From Azospirillum baldaniorum (GTDB taxonomy: Bacteria; Pseudomonadota; Alphaproteobacteria; Azospirillales; Azospirillaceae): a stretch of DNA of 64,000 bases. Positions 20,181 through 29,285 of this stretch are shown piece after piece. The notes beneath the pieces are model-generated. The model searched no databases. It was not told the origin of the DNA and saw only the letters and a list, made by a program, of their open reading frames with translations. The stretch's first letter is position 1. The number at the start of each line of letters is the position of its first letter. The DNA is taken from NCBI RefSeq assembly GCF_003119195.2, contig NZ_CP022253.1, positions 824,001-888,000 of the forward strand, read 5' to 3'. Position numbers and translations under genes: made by a program.

Positions 20181-20524
20181 CAAAGTCCCCCGTGTTCATC
20201 CTCAAACTTCACAATGGAACCGCAGCATCCAATAACATACAATGATATGCACAACAAAAACGCTTACCTCGAAGAGATATCACTCATTATACCTCCCACC
20301 AAATCCCAAATAATTCCCGATTGACCACGTATTTTGACAGCGTATCATATGAATGAAAATCACTTACCCTTGGAGATGATTTTGAATATTCAAATTTTTG
20401 AGGTTTCTTAAGGCATCATAAATAATGATTCATGGTAAATTCTGAATTTATGAAACATTATAAATAGTATTTAAAATTTGATTGTCCATATACCACCATT
20501 ATAAAAACAATATGGAGGGTGATC
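20181..20524. other. AT-rich leader of the protease/STAND cluster
   Basis: About 340 bp, obviously AT-rich against a strongly GC-rich window, with many short A/T runs and no reading frame of note. It separates the recombinase remnant from the seven-gene cluster. It probably contains the cluster promoter and may be a target for silencing by a nucleoid protein; that role is inferred. The base composition suggests foreign origin. Confidence 0.6.
20322..20349 (+). promoter_or_regulatory. Candidate sigma-70 promoter for the protease/STAND cluster
   Basis: TTGACC (20322-20327) and TATCAT (20344-20349) are separated by 16 nt and match the -35/-10 consensus at five of six positions each. An overlapping TTGACA at 20335-20340 has no good -10 partner. 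It faces the cluster. AT-rich DNA throws up such matches by chance. Confidence 0.35.
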
Positions 20525-20641
20525 ATGCGTGATTTTGGTCATGGCACACGCTCCGGAACCCAGAAACCAAAGCATTACGTTTCTGCTCGGCGATTGCCAT
20601 GCAGAGAAATATCCGAAGCCTGCTGGAGATCGGCGGCTTAA
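20525..20641 (+). CDS. Possible 38-aa leader ORF
   Basis: The ATG follows GGAGGG at ideal spacing (5 nt), the best ribosome-binding site in this stretch. The product is basic, has two cysteines and no recognised motif. It may be a small gene, a translated leader, or the start of a decayed gene, since the overlapping frame at 20598 looks more protein-like. Confidence 0.3.
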   Translation: MRDFGHGTRSGTQKPKHYVSARRLPCREISEACWRSAA

Positions 20642-20812
20642 CCCTCGTCGGGCTCTCTCGCCCTGCATCGCAGCGAGCAGGAAAGTCCATTGGCCAAGCT
20701 GCCCGAGGTCAACGGGGAACTTAGGAAAACTCAAACCCTGGCCGCGCTGAAAACGGCCGCATCGTGCTCGCGGAACTGCGTCACGCGTCATGGCGCGTGC
20801 CCTGTCCGCTAG
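20598..20812 (+). pseudogene. Frameshifted small membrane-anchored protein (putative)
   Basis: From the ATG at 20598 the frame encodes an N-terminal hydrophobic stretch (LLEIGGLTLVGLS) and then runs to an early stop. The adjoining frame continues as a charged helical segment (HRSEQESPLAKLPEVNGEL) to a TAG at 20810-20812. One extra CT unit in the CTCTCTC tract at 20653-20659 would join them into a short single-pass protein of about 72 residues. I do not recognise the family. Confidence 0.25.
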
Positions 20813-21061
20813 GCGGCGCCGAAACCTGGGCAGGAACGTCCCGGGTGCACCGCTCAATCGCCAATTCGTTTCGGTATCTGGCGGGAAGTGAAGGCTGGCA
20901 CGCCCACCCGTCGTCGGCCAGGCCGACCGCGCATCGACGCGTTGATTGAAGGACCCCGGCCCGGGAGTTCGCCGGATTTCCTGCACGATGGCAAGGTGGC
21001 CGGCGACCAGCCTGGATTGGCCCCGCCGGCGAAAGAAAACCAGAAAAGATCGGGAGGCATC

Positions 21062-22717
21062 ATGAGCACCATCGAGTCCGGCGGCCCACAAGAACAGGAC
21101 GGGAGCGCGCAGACGCGCGCGCAGACCCTGCTGCGGGAGGCAACGATCCCGCTTGGCGAAGGCGTCGCCGGACGGCGCCCGGCCCGCTACGCCGTGAAGC
21201 TCGACGGTGTGGGCGGAGCCGGAACGCGACCGGAGGAATTGGCGGCTGTGTTCAGCCCCGAGCCCGTGCGCATCGAACCGCTGTCGCCGAGCGATCCGGA
21301 TGTGTTCCTGCTGGTGTTTCCGCATCGCAGCTTTTCGTCGGACACCACCGCCGTGTTTGAACTCGGCTATCTGATCGACGACGTGCCGGGTGTATCGGCG
21401 GCGGAGCCCGACATCGCCACCGACTTCTACCCGGACCCCGATCAGCCGAGAAGGCTTGGCGAGGAGAGCGCAGACGGCTTCATGGCGGGTTGCTGGGTGG
21501 GCGAAGACAGCGGGCTGCCGGACGCCCGCTGGGCGCTGAAGGCCATCCGCGCGCCCGAAGCCTGGGCGTGGTCGGACGCTCAGGGGCGCCCGTCGCGCGG
21601 GGAGCGGATTGTGGTGGCCCAGCCGGACACGGGGGTCGTCCGGCACAAGGAACTCGACCTGGAGCGGCGTGTCGCCTCCTTCGATGTCCTCGACCGTGAC
21701 CGCGATCCCGAGGATCCGCTGAACTACCGGGGCAACACCGGGCACGGCACGGCTACGGGCAGCGTCGTGGTGAGCGGAGGAAGCAACGCCATGTCGGGGT
21801 GCGCTCCGCGAGCGTACCACATGCCGATACGCTGCATCGAGTCGGTGGTCAGAGTGTCCCAGGTGCCGGTGGCGCAGGCGATCGATTTCGCCGTCGACAA
21901 CGGCGCGCACGTCGTCACCATGAGCCTGGGCGGGCTGCCGTCCTTCACTCTGGCGCGGGCGTTGGCACGCGCGGTCGCCGCCGATGTGATCGTGATGGCT
22001 GCCGCCGGCAACTGCGTCGGGACCGTCGTATGGCCGGCCCGCTACGACGCGTGCATCGCGGTGGCGGGGGTCAACAAGGATGACCTCCGATGGAAGGGCA
22101 GTTGCCGCGGCTATGGTGTCGACGTGTCGGCGCCCGCCGAGAACGTCTACCGGGCCCGGCCCGACGGTGCGTCGCCGACCGTGGAAAGCTCGGCGGTCGG
22201 CCAGGGTGAGGGCACCAGCTATGCCGTCGCGCTGACCGCCGGGGTGGCGGCGCTTTGGCTCGCGCATCACGGCCGGGCCAACCTCGTTCATCAGGCGCGC
22301 TTGCGCGGCGAGACGCTCCAGGACATGTTCAGCAGGCTTTTGAAGGCGACCGCCCGGCGACCGCCGGACTGGGACGCCGCGAATTTCGGCGCCGGCATCG
22401 TCGACGCCGAGGCCCTTCTCAAGGCTCACTTCGACCTGGGCCGTGGGCGCGAGGGTGCCTTCACCGTCTCCATTGATCCGGCTCTCCCGGTGCGGGCGCT
22501 CGTCGCCGAGCGGCTGGGACCGACCGCCGTCGACCGGCAGCTTGACTATGACCGGTATGGCCCGGAACTGGCCTTCCATCTCCTCGAAGAGGCCAGGGGG
22601 CGCCCGACGCCCGGCGGTGCGGAGGAAGCCGGTTCCCTCGGCACGCCGCCCACCGGCGATCTGCGCGACGCCGTCACCAATCCTGAACTGCGCGCCCATC
22701 TGGAACGCCGAGCCTGA
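21062..22717 (+). CDS. S8 (subtilisin-like) serine protease, no signal peptide
   Basis: A 551-aa protein. Residues about 1-150 form an unrecognised N-terminal domain that contains a propeptide-like stretch (FELGYLIDDVPGVSAAEPD). The catalytic domain spans about 155-430. The triad is Asp189 in AQPDTGV, His228 in GNTGHGTATG and Ser386 in GQGEGTSYAVA, with the oxyanion asparagine Asn317 in MAAAGN. About 120 C-terminal residues follow. No secretion signal is present, so it probably acts in the cytoplasm. GGGAGG precedes the ATG at 21062. An in-frame GTG at 20888 would add 58 residues with an AT-hook-like RRRPGRPR but lacks a ribosome-binding site. It is the first large gene of the cluster, with 15 nt to the next. 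Confidence 0.9.
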   Translation: MSTIESGGPQEQDGSAQTRAQTLLREATIPLGEGVAGRRPARYAVKLDGVGGAGTRPEELAAVFSPEPVRIEPLSPSDPDVFLLVFPHRSFSSDTTAVFELGYLIDDVPGVSAAEPDIATDFYPDPDQPRRLGEESADGFMAGCWVGEDSGLPDARWALKAIRAPEAWAWSDAQGRPSRGERIVVAQPDTGVVRHKELDLERRVASFDVLDRDRDPEDPLNYRGNTGHGTATGSVVVSGGSNAMSGCAPRAYHMPIRCIESVVRVSQVPVAQAIDFAVDNGAHVVTMSLGGLPSFTLARALARAVAADVIVMAAAGNCVGTVVWPARYDACIAVAGVNKDDLRWKGSCRGYGVDVSAPAENVYRARPDGASPTVESSAVGQGEGTSYAVALTAGVAALWLAHHGRANLVHQARLRGETLQDMFSRLLKATARRPPDWDAANFGAGIVDAEALLKAHFDLGRGREGAFTVSIDPALPVRALVAERLGPTAVDRQLDYDRYGPELAFHLLEEARGRPTPGGAEEAGSLGTPPTGDLRDAVTNPELRAHLERRA

Positions 22718-22732
22718 GATCGGAGAGAGACC

Positions 22733-23977
22733 ATGCAGCACAACCACCTTCTGCCGGCCTCGACCCTCCTCGGGGCGATCGCCCGGCGCCATGGCACACC
22801 GTCGGGGAACGGGACCGTGGAAGGTCCTATTGGCTTCGACCTGGAAAGCGCGGACGTCGCGGCCGAGGATCTGCCGCCGCCCGACATTGTGACGGATGGC
22901 TTGGCGGACACGCTGGACCGGCTCCCGGCCGATGAGATCGCCGATCCCGTGACCTTCGCCCGGGCCCGCGATCTCCTCCTCAAACAAACGACCCGGACCT
23001 TGACCAAGGTGCGTCAGTCGGGCTCGAAAGCCGTGTTCACGCCCAAGGAACTCTCTTCGATGGAGGCGGTCATCAAGCTCGACGGGACGCGCCCGTCACT
23101 GATGCTCCGCGACGGCGAGGTGCCTGCGAACCACCCGTTCCTCGGGACCTGGAAGGACGAGGTCAAAGGCGCAAGCTACGCGATTGCCCGCACCGCCGCC
23201 TCTGTTGGGCGGATCGAACCCAAGCGCGGCGGGCCGGCAAACTATTTTGGGACCGGGTTCGTGATCGACCATGGGCGCGGGCTCGTCCTGACCAACCGGC
23301 ACGTGCTGGAGGCCATGTGGCGACGGCTGCGCGATGTCATCGACCTGAAGAACGGACGCTTCACCTTCCTCGACGGCGCGTACATCGACTTCGTCGGCGA
23401 GGTCGGCTCGATGAGGCGCAACCGCTTCAAAGTGGTCGAGGCGATGGCGGTCGGCCCCGACGCCACGGGAAACGAACGGCTGGACGCCGCCGTGCTCAAG
23501 ATCCGCCCCCTGACCACGGACGAAGCCAAGGCGGAACAGCAGGTGGTCGGCGACGTCCCGCGAGCGGTCCCGCTGTCGAACGAGCTGGATGGTCCACTCG
23601 GGCATCTCACCTCGTTCTGCGTCATCGGCTTTCCCGGCACCATTCCGCCCCCGGCCGAACGGCAGGGAACCGAGGGCAAGGTCGATTGGCAGTGGGTCGC
23701 GTATGAGCTGATGGGCGGGCGCCACGGCGTGAAGCGCGTGGCCCCCGGCATCGTCCACAAGCCGCTGGGCTCGCTCGAGGACGACCCGAAACAATGGTGC
23801 TTCGGCCACGACGCCACGACGCTCGGCGGCAACTCCGGTTCCCCGGTGCTGGCCTGGAAGGAAAGCGGCGAGCCGGCCTTCGGCCTGCACTTCGCCGGCG
23901 CGACCATCCAGACCAACTACGCCCACGCTTACGGCCCGATCCACGACGAGGTGCTGAAAACCGTCGCGACGCTGTGA
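22733..23977 (+). CDS. Trypsin-like serine protease with N-terminal helical domain
   Basis: A 414-aa protein. Residues about 1-140 form an N-terminal region ending in the block EAVIKLDGTRPSLMLRDGEV, shared with the protease at 30073. The trypsin-like domain follows, with His190 in VLTNRHVLE, Asp251 in ERLDAAVLKI and Ser368 in LGGNSGSPVL. No signal peptide is seen. The triad looks intact. In related clusters such proteases are thought to be activated by a partner NTPase; here that is inference. GAGAGA precedes the ATG at 22733. Confidence 0.88.
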   Translation: MQHNHLLPASTLLGAIARRHGTPSGNGTVEGPIGFDLESADVAAEDLPPPDIVTDGLADTLDRLPADEIADPVTFARARDLLLKQTTRTLTKVRQSGSKAVFTPKELSSMEAVIKLDGTRPSLMLRDGEVPANHPFLGTWKDEVKGASYAIARTAASVGRIEPKRGGPANYFGTGFVIDHGRGLVLTNRHVLEAMWRRLRDVIDLKNGRFTFLDGAYIDFVGEVGSMRRNRFKVVEAMAVGPDATGNERLDAAVLKIRPLTTDEAKAEQQVVGDVPRAVPLSNELDGPLGHLTSFCVIGFPGTIPPPAERQGTEGKVDWQWVAYELMGGRHGVKRVAPGIVHKPLGSLEDDPKQWCFGHDATTLGGNSGSPVLAWKESGEPAFGLHFAGATIQTNYAHAYGPIHDEVLKTVATL

Positions 23978-24014
23978 AACCCAACACAGCCCGGAACTCA
24001 ATCAGGTGAGCAGC

Positions 24015-25979
24015 ATGGACCCGATCGACGAAGCGATCGATGCGCTGATGCGGGCGATCGTCAAGGCCGGGATCACCCCGGAAGCGTTCGGCAGCTCCTT
24101 CGACCGGGTCCGGCCGACGGACGGCAGCGTGCCGCGTTACGCATCGATCCGCGCCGCGAGCCAGAACGACGAGGCGCTGGCGATGGAAAGCGCCGCCCGA
24201 CGCGCGCATCAGAAGAGCTTTTTCCTGCAGTTCTCCGACCAACTGACACGCCGAATTCCCATGGCCGAGGCGGAGCGCGAAGCGCTCGCCTCCGGTGATG
24301 CCGTGAAGACCCTTGTGGGGGAGCACCAAGCCATCTTCCAGGACGAGGGGCTGCAGGACGTGGCGTGGGCTCGGGTCGTGACGAAGGTGGCGCCAGTCAC
24401 CGCGCTCGTCCGCGACCACGGAACCGCTCCGGCGGCGCGTGGCACCGGATTCCTGATCGGACCGGATCTTCTCCTGACGGCGGCGCACGTGGTCTGGTCG
24501 CTTGTTGATTACGATGTAGTTCCGCCGAAGGAGCATGCTGATTCATCGACACGGCTGACGGTCGAATTCCACGACCCGCTCCTGGCCGATTCGCTGGGAC
24601 GGCCCCGCGTGGTGCGCGTGGTAAGAAAATGGCTGTTTGCCACCAGCCCACCTTGCGGCAAGCCTCCCAACCTCACCTTGAACGATGTGAGCCTAGCCAA
24701 GGCCAATCTGGATTTTGCGCTCATCCGGCTCGCCGAGCGGATCGGGGACGAGGTCCCCTTCCTCGACATCGCAGATCCGCCAGCGCCGCACAGCCGCGAC
24801 AGCATGGCGATTGTCGGGCACACCGGCGGCAGCGCCTGCAAGTTTCACGTCCATTGGCTGAATCTCTACGAACAGGACTCGCAGCGCCTTCAGCACAAGG
24901 CAAACACGGCCAGCGGCATGTCCGGCGGGCCGTGCCTCACCGTCGCCGGCCGCGTGCTGGGACTGCACGAAGGGGTGGCCCGCGACAACGGAGGGGTGGC
25001 GATTTACAACCGGTCGGTTTACCTGGGACCGGTTTATGCCAAGCTGAAGGCCGCTTTTCCTGCGCAGGCCCGCGTCCGGTTGAGCTGGCTGTCCGACGAG
25101 GACGGGGCGGAGCCGCTGCGCCGGGTGTTCCGAAACGGCGGGCCGCCCGGCAGGACGCGCCACCCGGTCTTCGGACGGGCGGAGTTCCAGGAATGGATCG
25201 ACGAGGCGCGCGCACCCCGCACGGCGAGGCCGGTGGCCCTGATCTCCGGCGCCGACGGTGCTGGCAAATCGTTCAGCGTGGCGATCCTGCGCAACAAGCT
25301 GCGCGGCAGCTCGGACGTGCTGGTTCATTTTCCGCCCGAAATCTGCCGCAGCATCCGGATGATCGAGCTGCTCTCGCGCCTCTTCGCCTGCATCTCCGAT
25401 CCGTTTCCGCGTCTGCCGGACACGGCGGGGCTGCGTCCCGAGGCCGGCATCCTGCGGCACGACATCGTACCGAACGCCTTCGATGAACTCGAACGGACGG
25501 TGCTGCGCGACGGCGACCGCCGGCTGTGGGTCTCGGCCGACTTCGGCCGCGACCAGGGCTGGCTGTCCGGTTCCGCCGACACCTGGACCGAGTTCCTCTC
25601 GCAGGCGGCGAAGCGGCCCTGGATGAGAGTTGTGGTGATCGGCATCGCGCCGTCACGGCAGGCCGACTTTCTGACCCTCCTGTCATCCCCGGAACGTCCC
25701 TTCACGGAACAGATCCGGCACGTCGACGCAGCGCTGCTGGCGGACTTCGTCAACTCCCAGATCGCCGGACAGCTCGACACGGAGGACAAGGCGCACATCC
25801 GGGGACGGCTCATCGACGAATGGACCGCAAGGGCGGCCGGCATCGCCGCCGAGAAGACCACCATCGAAGCGGTGCGGTGCGCCATCCGCTTCAAGGATAT
25901 CATCACCCAACATGGGAGGGTCTCATGGCCGATGCGGTCCCCATCGAGCCGGGCGATCCCCTGCGAGCGGCCGAGCTGA
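24015..25979 (+). CDS. Trypsin-like protease fused to a P-loop NTPase-like module
   Basis: A 654-aa protein. Residues 1-110 are helical and unrecognised. Residues about 120-345 form a trypsin-like domain with His158 in LLTAAHVVW, Asp233 in NLDFALIRLA and Ser303 in ASGMSGGPC. From about residue 385 comes an NTPase-like module with Walker A GADGAGKS (412-419) and a possible strand VVVIGIAPSR near 545. There are no helicase motifs and no signal peptide. The ATG at 24015 has AGGTGA upstream; the GTG at 24006 is a weaker alternative. Its last 55 nt overlap the next gene, suggesting coupled translation and a physical partnership. Confidence 0.86.
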   Translation: MDPIDEAIDALMRAIVKAGITPEAFGSSFDRVRPTDGSVPRYASIRAASQNDEALAMESAARRAHQKSFFLQFSDQLTRRIPMAEAEREALASGDAVKTLVGEHQAIFQDEGLQDVAWARVVTKVAPVTALVRDHGTAPAARGTGFLIGPDLLLTAAHVVWSLVDYDVVPPKEHADSSTRLTVEFHDPLLADSLGRPRVVRVVRKWLFATSPPCGKPPNLTLNDVSLAKANLDFALIRLAERIGDEVPFLDIADPPAPHSRDSMAIVGHTGGSACKFHVHWLNLYEQDSQRLQHKANTASGMSGGPCLTVAGRVLGLHEGVARDNGGVAIYNRSVYLGPVYAKLKAAFPAQARVRLSWLSDEDGAEPLRRVFRNGGPPGRTRHPVFGRAEFQEWIDEARAPRTARPVALISGADGAGKSFSVAILRNKLRGSSDVLVHFPPEICRSIRMIELLSRLFACISDPFPRLPDTAGLRPEAGILRHDIVPNAFDELERTVLRDGDRRLWVSADFGRDQGWLSGSADTWTEFLSQAAKRPWMRVVVIGIAPSRQADFLTLLSSPERPFTEQIRHVDAALLADFVNSQIAGQLDTEDKAHIRGRLIDEWTARAAGIAAEKTTIEAVRCAIRFKDIITQHGRVSWPMRSPSSRAIPCERPS

Positions 25980-28900
25980 AAGACGCCCTTCTGCAGGCGA
26001 TCACGGACCTGGGCCGACCGGCGCCCGCCGGGGCGGCGCCGTCCGCCGGCCCGGCGATGGCCGGCAACGACCTCCGCTTCGCGCTGGCCGTGCGGGGCCC
26101 GGCAGACCCGAAAGCGCTGCTTCCCAAAAACCTGGATGAGGCCGCGCGGCTCGACCTGCTGGATACGGTCGCCGTCGACTGCGATACCGGAGCCGGGACG
26201 AGTTTGGGCCAGTGGCTGCTGTCGGATGCGGCGCGGCGCCGGGAACTCACCGCGCGAAGCCCCGACGAGATACGCCAAGCCCTGGAGCAGGTCCCACCGA
26301 ACGATCCCATCGCCACGGCGCTGCGCCATCTGTACCGGGACGATCTTCCCGACCTCGACGCCCTTTCAGCTGCGGAACTGCGCGCCCTTCTGTCGGTCCT
26401 CCCGGCGGTCACCGGCCTGATGCCGGGAGTGCCGCAGCCGACCGAGCTGCACCGCCGGCTGGCGAAGGCCCAACGCCGGGAGAACTTCGAGAACGTCGTC
26501 AAGGATGGGTTTGTCGGTCGCGACAGTGAACTGCGCAGCGTTCTCAGCGTCTGCATACGCAGCGACGCGAATGCCGGCGACCGGTTCGGTTCCTGCCTGG
26601 TCTGGGGAACCGGGGGGATCGGGAAGTCCACCCTGATCTCCGCGGTGATGCTGCACCTTCTGGGCGAGGATGAGGGGATACCGGGACCTTCGGCAGCCCG
26701 TCCCGATGGGGCGAGGGCGATTGTCGTGCATCTCGATTTCGACCGCAGCGACCTCGATGTGATGACGCCCATCGGATTGTCGCTTGAACTGCTCCGACAG
26801 GCCGGGCTGGGGAATCCGGGGCTCGATGCGATGCTCAAGGAACGGCGCGAAATCATGCGCGCAGAGCTGCACGCCGGGCTGGACGGAGCGGGCCGGGTGG
26901 CACTGGAAGCCGCCAGCACGCCGACAGTGTCAGCCATGCACAACGCGTTGGAATGGACCGTTGGCCGGGGGCAGGCGCTCGTGCTGGTGTTGGACACCTT
27001 CGAGCAGGTGGAGGCCGCCGGGCCGCCGGGGCTGGAGTCCCTGGATCGCTGGATCGATGACCTGCTTGAGGTGTCGGGGGCTCTGGCGATCCGGCTGGTC
27101 GTCGCCGGCCGGACCGATCCGACCCTGAACGGGACGGCCAAAATGTTCCAGCGGTTCGGCCATGTGACGGAGATTCACCTGGATGACCTGCCGGAATCGG
27201 CCGCCGTGCCGTTCCTGACCGGATCGGGCATGTCGCGCGCGCGCGCCAAAGCGCTCCACAGCGCGCTCGGCGGCAATCCGTTGGTTCTCCGCCTGATCCG
27301 GAAGCTGGCCGCCAATCGGCGAAAAGTGGAGGAATTGCAGGATCTTGCCGACGATGTGCAGGAGGGGAAGATCCCCAAGGACATCGTCCAGGGCATTCTG
27401 TACGACCGCTTCCTCGGCCACATCCACGATCGGGAGGCACGGACCTACGCGCATCCGGGTTTGGTTCTGCCCGAACTGACCCCCACGCTGATCCGGCAGA
27501 TCCTCGCCCCGCTGAAAAGTCAGCGTGCGATGCCGGAAGGGCGGGCCGAGGCCATCTTCAATGCGCTGGCGGAGGCGTCGTGGCTGGTGCGAAGGGAGGG
27601 GGATCGTCTGATCCAGCACGCCGACGTGCGGCGCTTGATGCTGCGGTTGATGGCGGCCGATCAGGGACGTGCGGCAGAGGTGCGCCGGGTGCGCCAGATG
27701 GCGATTCTGCACCACCATGGAAGGCTGGAGACGGAACACCGGGCTGCCCTTGCTTATCACCTGCTCATGGATGCGCGCAGCCGGGAGGATCTTGAACTCC
27801 TGCAAGGGATCGACCTGTCGGGGTGCGGGCACTTCCTGCGACGGTACCGGGAGGATCTTCCCGTTGTCGCGAAGACGTTCGTCGACGTGGTGGACTTCAG
27901 CGCCGCTCCCGGCCCCGGCGGGCTCCGTGTGACCAATAGCGCGTCGGTTTCCGCGGACAGGGCGGTCACGGATCTGCCCGACGGCCTGTGGTGCCAATTC
28001 ATCGCCTGCGATGGCGGAGGCGAAGGGGACCGTCTGGTCGACCGTACGGACCCTGGTGTTGCGCTCGAACTTTGGCGGCGGCGCCCGGTTGGACCTCCGG
28101 GACGGCCGCCGACGTTTGTCCTCCAGGCGCTTGCTGAAACCGCCGAATGGGACACCGACGAGGTCGATCTCGCCGCTGTCGTCAACGACCTGCACCTCCG
28201 CATGAGCGAGCAGGTTCCCCCGCCGCCGCCCCTTCTCAGGCGCTTGTATTGGATCTCGCGCCTTGCCCTGTGCAAGGACCCGGACTCCCGGCGGTTCACG
28301 GGTGCTCTGCCCGGTTATGGCAAACGGCTCGTCGAATTGATGGGTTCGGCGCTGCGCTCCCCGTCCGCCGACCAGATGACGGCGCTGCCAACGCTGGCCG
28401 CGGTCATGGAGGCGCTTCTGGGCGGCATCGACAGGATCATTCCCGACAGCCACTTCGACAATCCGCGGCGCGGCGATGACAGCAACCGGATCTTCCTCCA
28501 ACGGGCCGTATGGCTGCGCGAGGAATTGTCCTGGCAGGCGAACACCGACAGCCTGGTCGTGCTTCAAAGGAACTTCGCGAAACGTGCGGCCGATCAGCTG
28601 GCGCGCGTTCCTTCACCGCCCGGGGATCTGCTGATTGAGCGCCTGGCCGACGCGCAGACCGTGGTCGACGCGACGGATGGTACACCGCTCAGCTCGATGA
28701 CGAAGGCGTTGAGTGGCCTCCGGTCCGTTGTCGCCATCGACGTGGACGGCATGATTGCGGAAACCATGCCGGGCTGGACGCTGGTTCTGCGGGGGCAGAC
28801 ATCGGAGTTGCACAGGCCCGCACGCCAGGCGCTCGTCGAAGGGTTTGCGGGCGCCGGTCAGGACCGGCTGCGCGAAGTCGCGCAGCGGTGGGCCGCCTTG

Positions 28901-29194
28901 ATGACGATCCGGCCGTTGGAGCTTGAACTCGACGCCATGGTCCGGCGGCTGACGAGGAACCCCATGAGCGGTTTCCTGACCCTGGTGCAGTTCGCCGACC
29001 GCGCGCGGGTTCTGGAGAGTCTGCTCCGGGAGGCGCGGCGCTTCGCGCTTCGGCCGCGCAAGATCGAACGCGTGCTGGCAACCCTCGTGGACTGGGACCG
29101 GGCCATCACCGGGGGGCGCTCTTCGGACTGGTGGGCGGAGAAAGGGCCGAATGAGGCGCCGGTGCAGACTTCGCAACAGGAATGGCAGATCTGA
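25925..29194 (+). CDS. STAND-type P-loop ATPase, 1089 aa
   Basis: Residues about 1-190 form an unrecognised helical N-terminal region, possibly a protein-protein adaptor. The STAND NTPase core follows: FVGRDSEL (196-203), Walker A WGTGGIGKST (227-236), Walker B-like LVLVLDTFE (352-360), RLVVAGR near 392, and the winged-helix-associated GGNPLVLRLI. About 600 further residues are largely helical, lack a recognised repeat signature, and probably sense a ligand or scaffold assembly. STAND proteins generally act as signal-gated oligomerising switches; here the likely outputs are the neighbouring proteases or nuclease. GGGAGG precedes the ATG at 25925, inside the previous gene. No clear TPR or WD repeats are visible. 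Confidence 0.85.
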   Translation: MADAVPIEPGDPLRAAELKDALLQAITDLGRPAPAGAAPSAGPAMAGNDLRFALAVRGPADPKALLPKNLDEAARLDLLDTVAVDCDTGAGTSLGQWLLSDAARRRELTARSPDEIRQALEQVPPNDPIATALRHLYRDDLPDLDALSAAELRALLSVLPAVTGLMPGVPQPTELHRRLAKAQRRENFENVVKDGFVGRDSELRSVLSVCIRSDANAGDRFGSCLVWGTGGIGKSTLISAVMLHLLGEDEGIPGPSAARPDGARAIVVHLDFDRSDLDVMTPIGLSLELLRQAGLGNPGLDAMLKERREIMRAELHAGLDGAGRVALEAASTPTVSAMHNALEWTVGRGQALVLVLDTFEQVEAAGPPGLESLDRWIDDLLEVSGALAIRLVVAGRTDPTLNGTAKMFQRFGHVTEIHLDDLPESAAVPFLTGSGMSRARAKALHSALGGNPLVLRLIRKLAANRRKVEELQDLADDVQEGKIPKDIVQGILYDRFLGHIHDREARTYAHPGLVLPELTPTLIRQILAPLKSQRAMPEGRAEAIFNALAEASWLVRREGDRLIQHADVRRLMLRLMAADQGRAAEVRRVRQMAILHHHGRLETEHRAALAYHLLMDARSREDLELLQGIDLSGCGHFLRRYREDLPVVAKTFVDVVDFSAAPGPGGLRVTNSASVSADRAVTDLPDGLWCQFIACDGGGEGDRLVDRTDPGVALELWRRRPVGPPGRPPTFVLQALAETAEWDTDEVDLAAVVNDLHLRMSEQVPPPPPLLRRLYWISRLALCKDPDSRRFTGALPGYGKRLVELMGSALRSPSADQMTALPTLAAVMEALLGGIDRIIPDSHFDNPRRGDDSNRIFLQRAVWLREELSWQANTDSLVVLQRNFAKRAADQLARVPSPPGDLLIERLADAQTVVDATDGTPLSSMTKALSGLRSVVAIDVDGMIAETMPGWTLVLRGQTSELHRPARQALVEGFAGAGQDRLREVAQRWAALMTIRPLELELDAMVRRLTRNPMSGFLTLVQFADRARVLESLLREARRFALRPRKIERVLATLVDWDRAITGGRSSDWWAEKGPNEAPVQTSQQEWQI

Positions 29195-29205
29195 CGGGCC
29201 ACATC

Positions 29206-29225
29206 GCCCCGGCATGATCCGGGGC
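29206..29225 (+). promoter_or_regulatory. Intercistronic stem-loop in the protease cluster
   Basis: GCCCCGG and CCGGGGC pair across a 6-nt loop in the 91-bp gap after the STAND gene. A weaker CCCC...GGGG pair follows. There is no U-tract, so full termination is unlikely. It may be a processing or attenuation element that sets the dose of the three downstream genes. Confidence 0.35.
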
Positions 29226-29285
29226 CTGCGGTCCCCACAGCGGGGCGTCGCCTCTGCGCCGCCTCCATGAAAAAGGGGGAGAGAA

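Noticed and set aside
20181..20530. Plasmid or chromosome origin in the AT-rich block
   Set aside because: No DnaA-box clusters, iterons or replication gene are nearby.
20888..21061. N-terminal extension of the S8 protease with an AT-hook-like motif
   Set aside because: The GTG start has no ribosome-binding site, while the ATG at 21062 has a strong one. Kept only as an alternative start.
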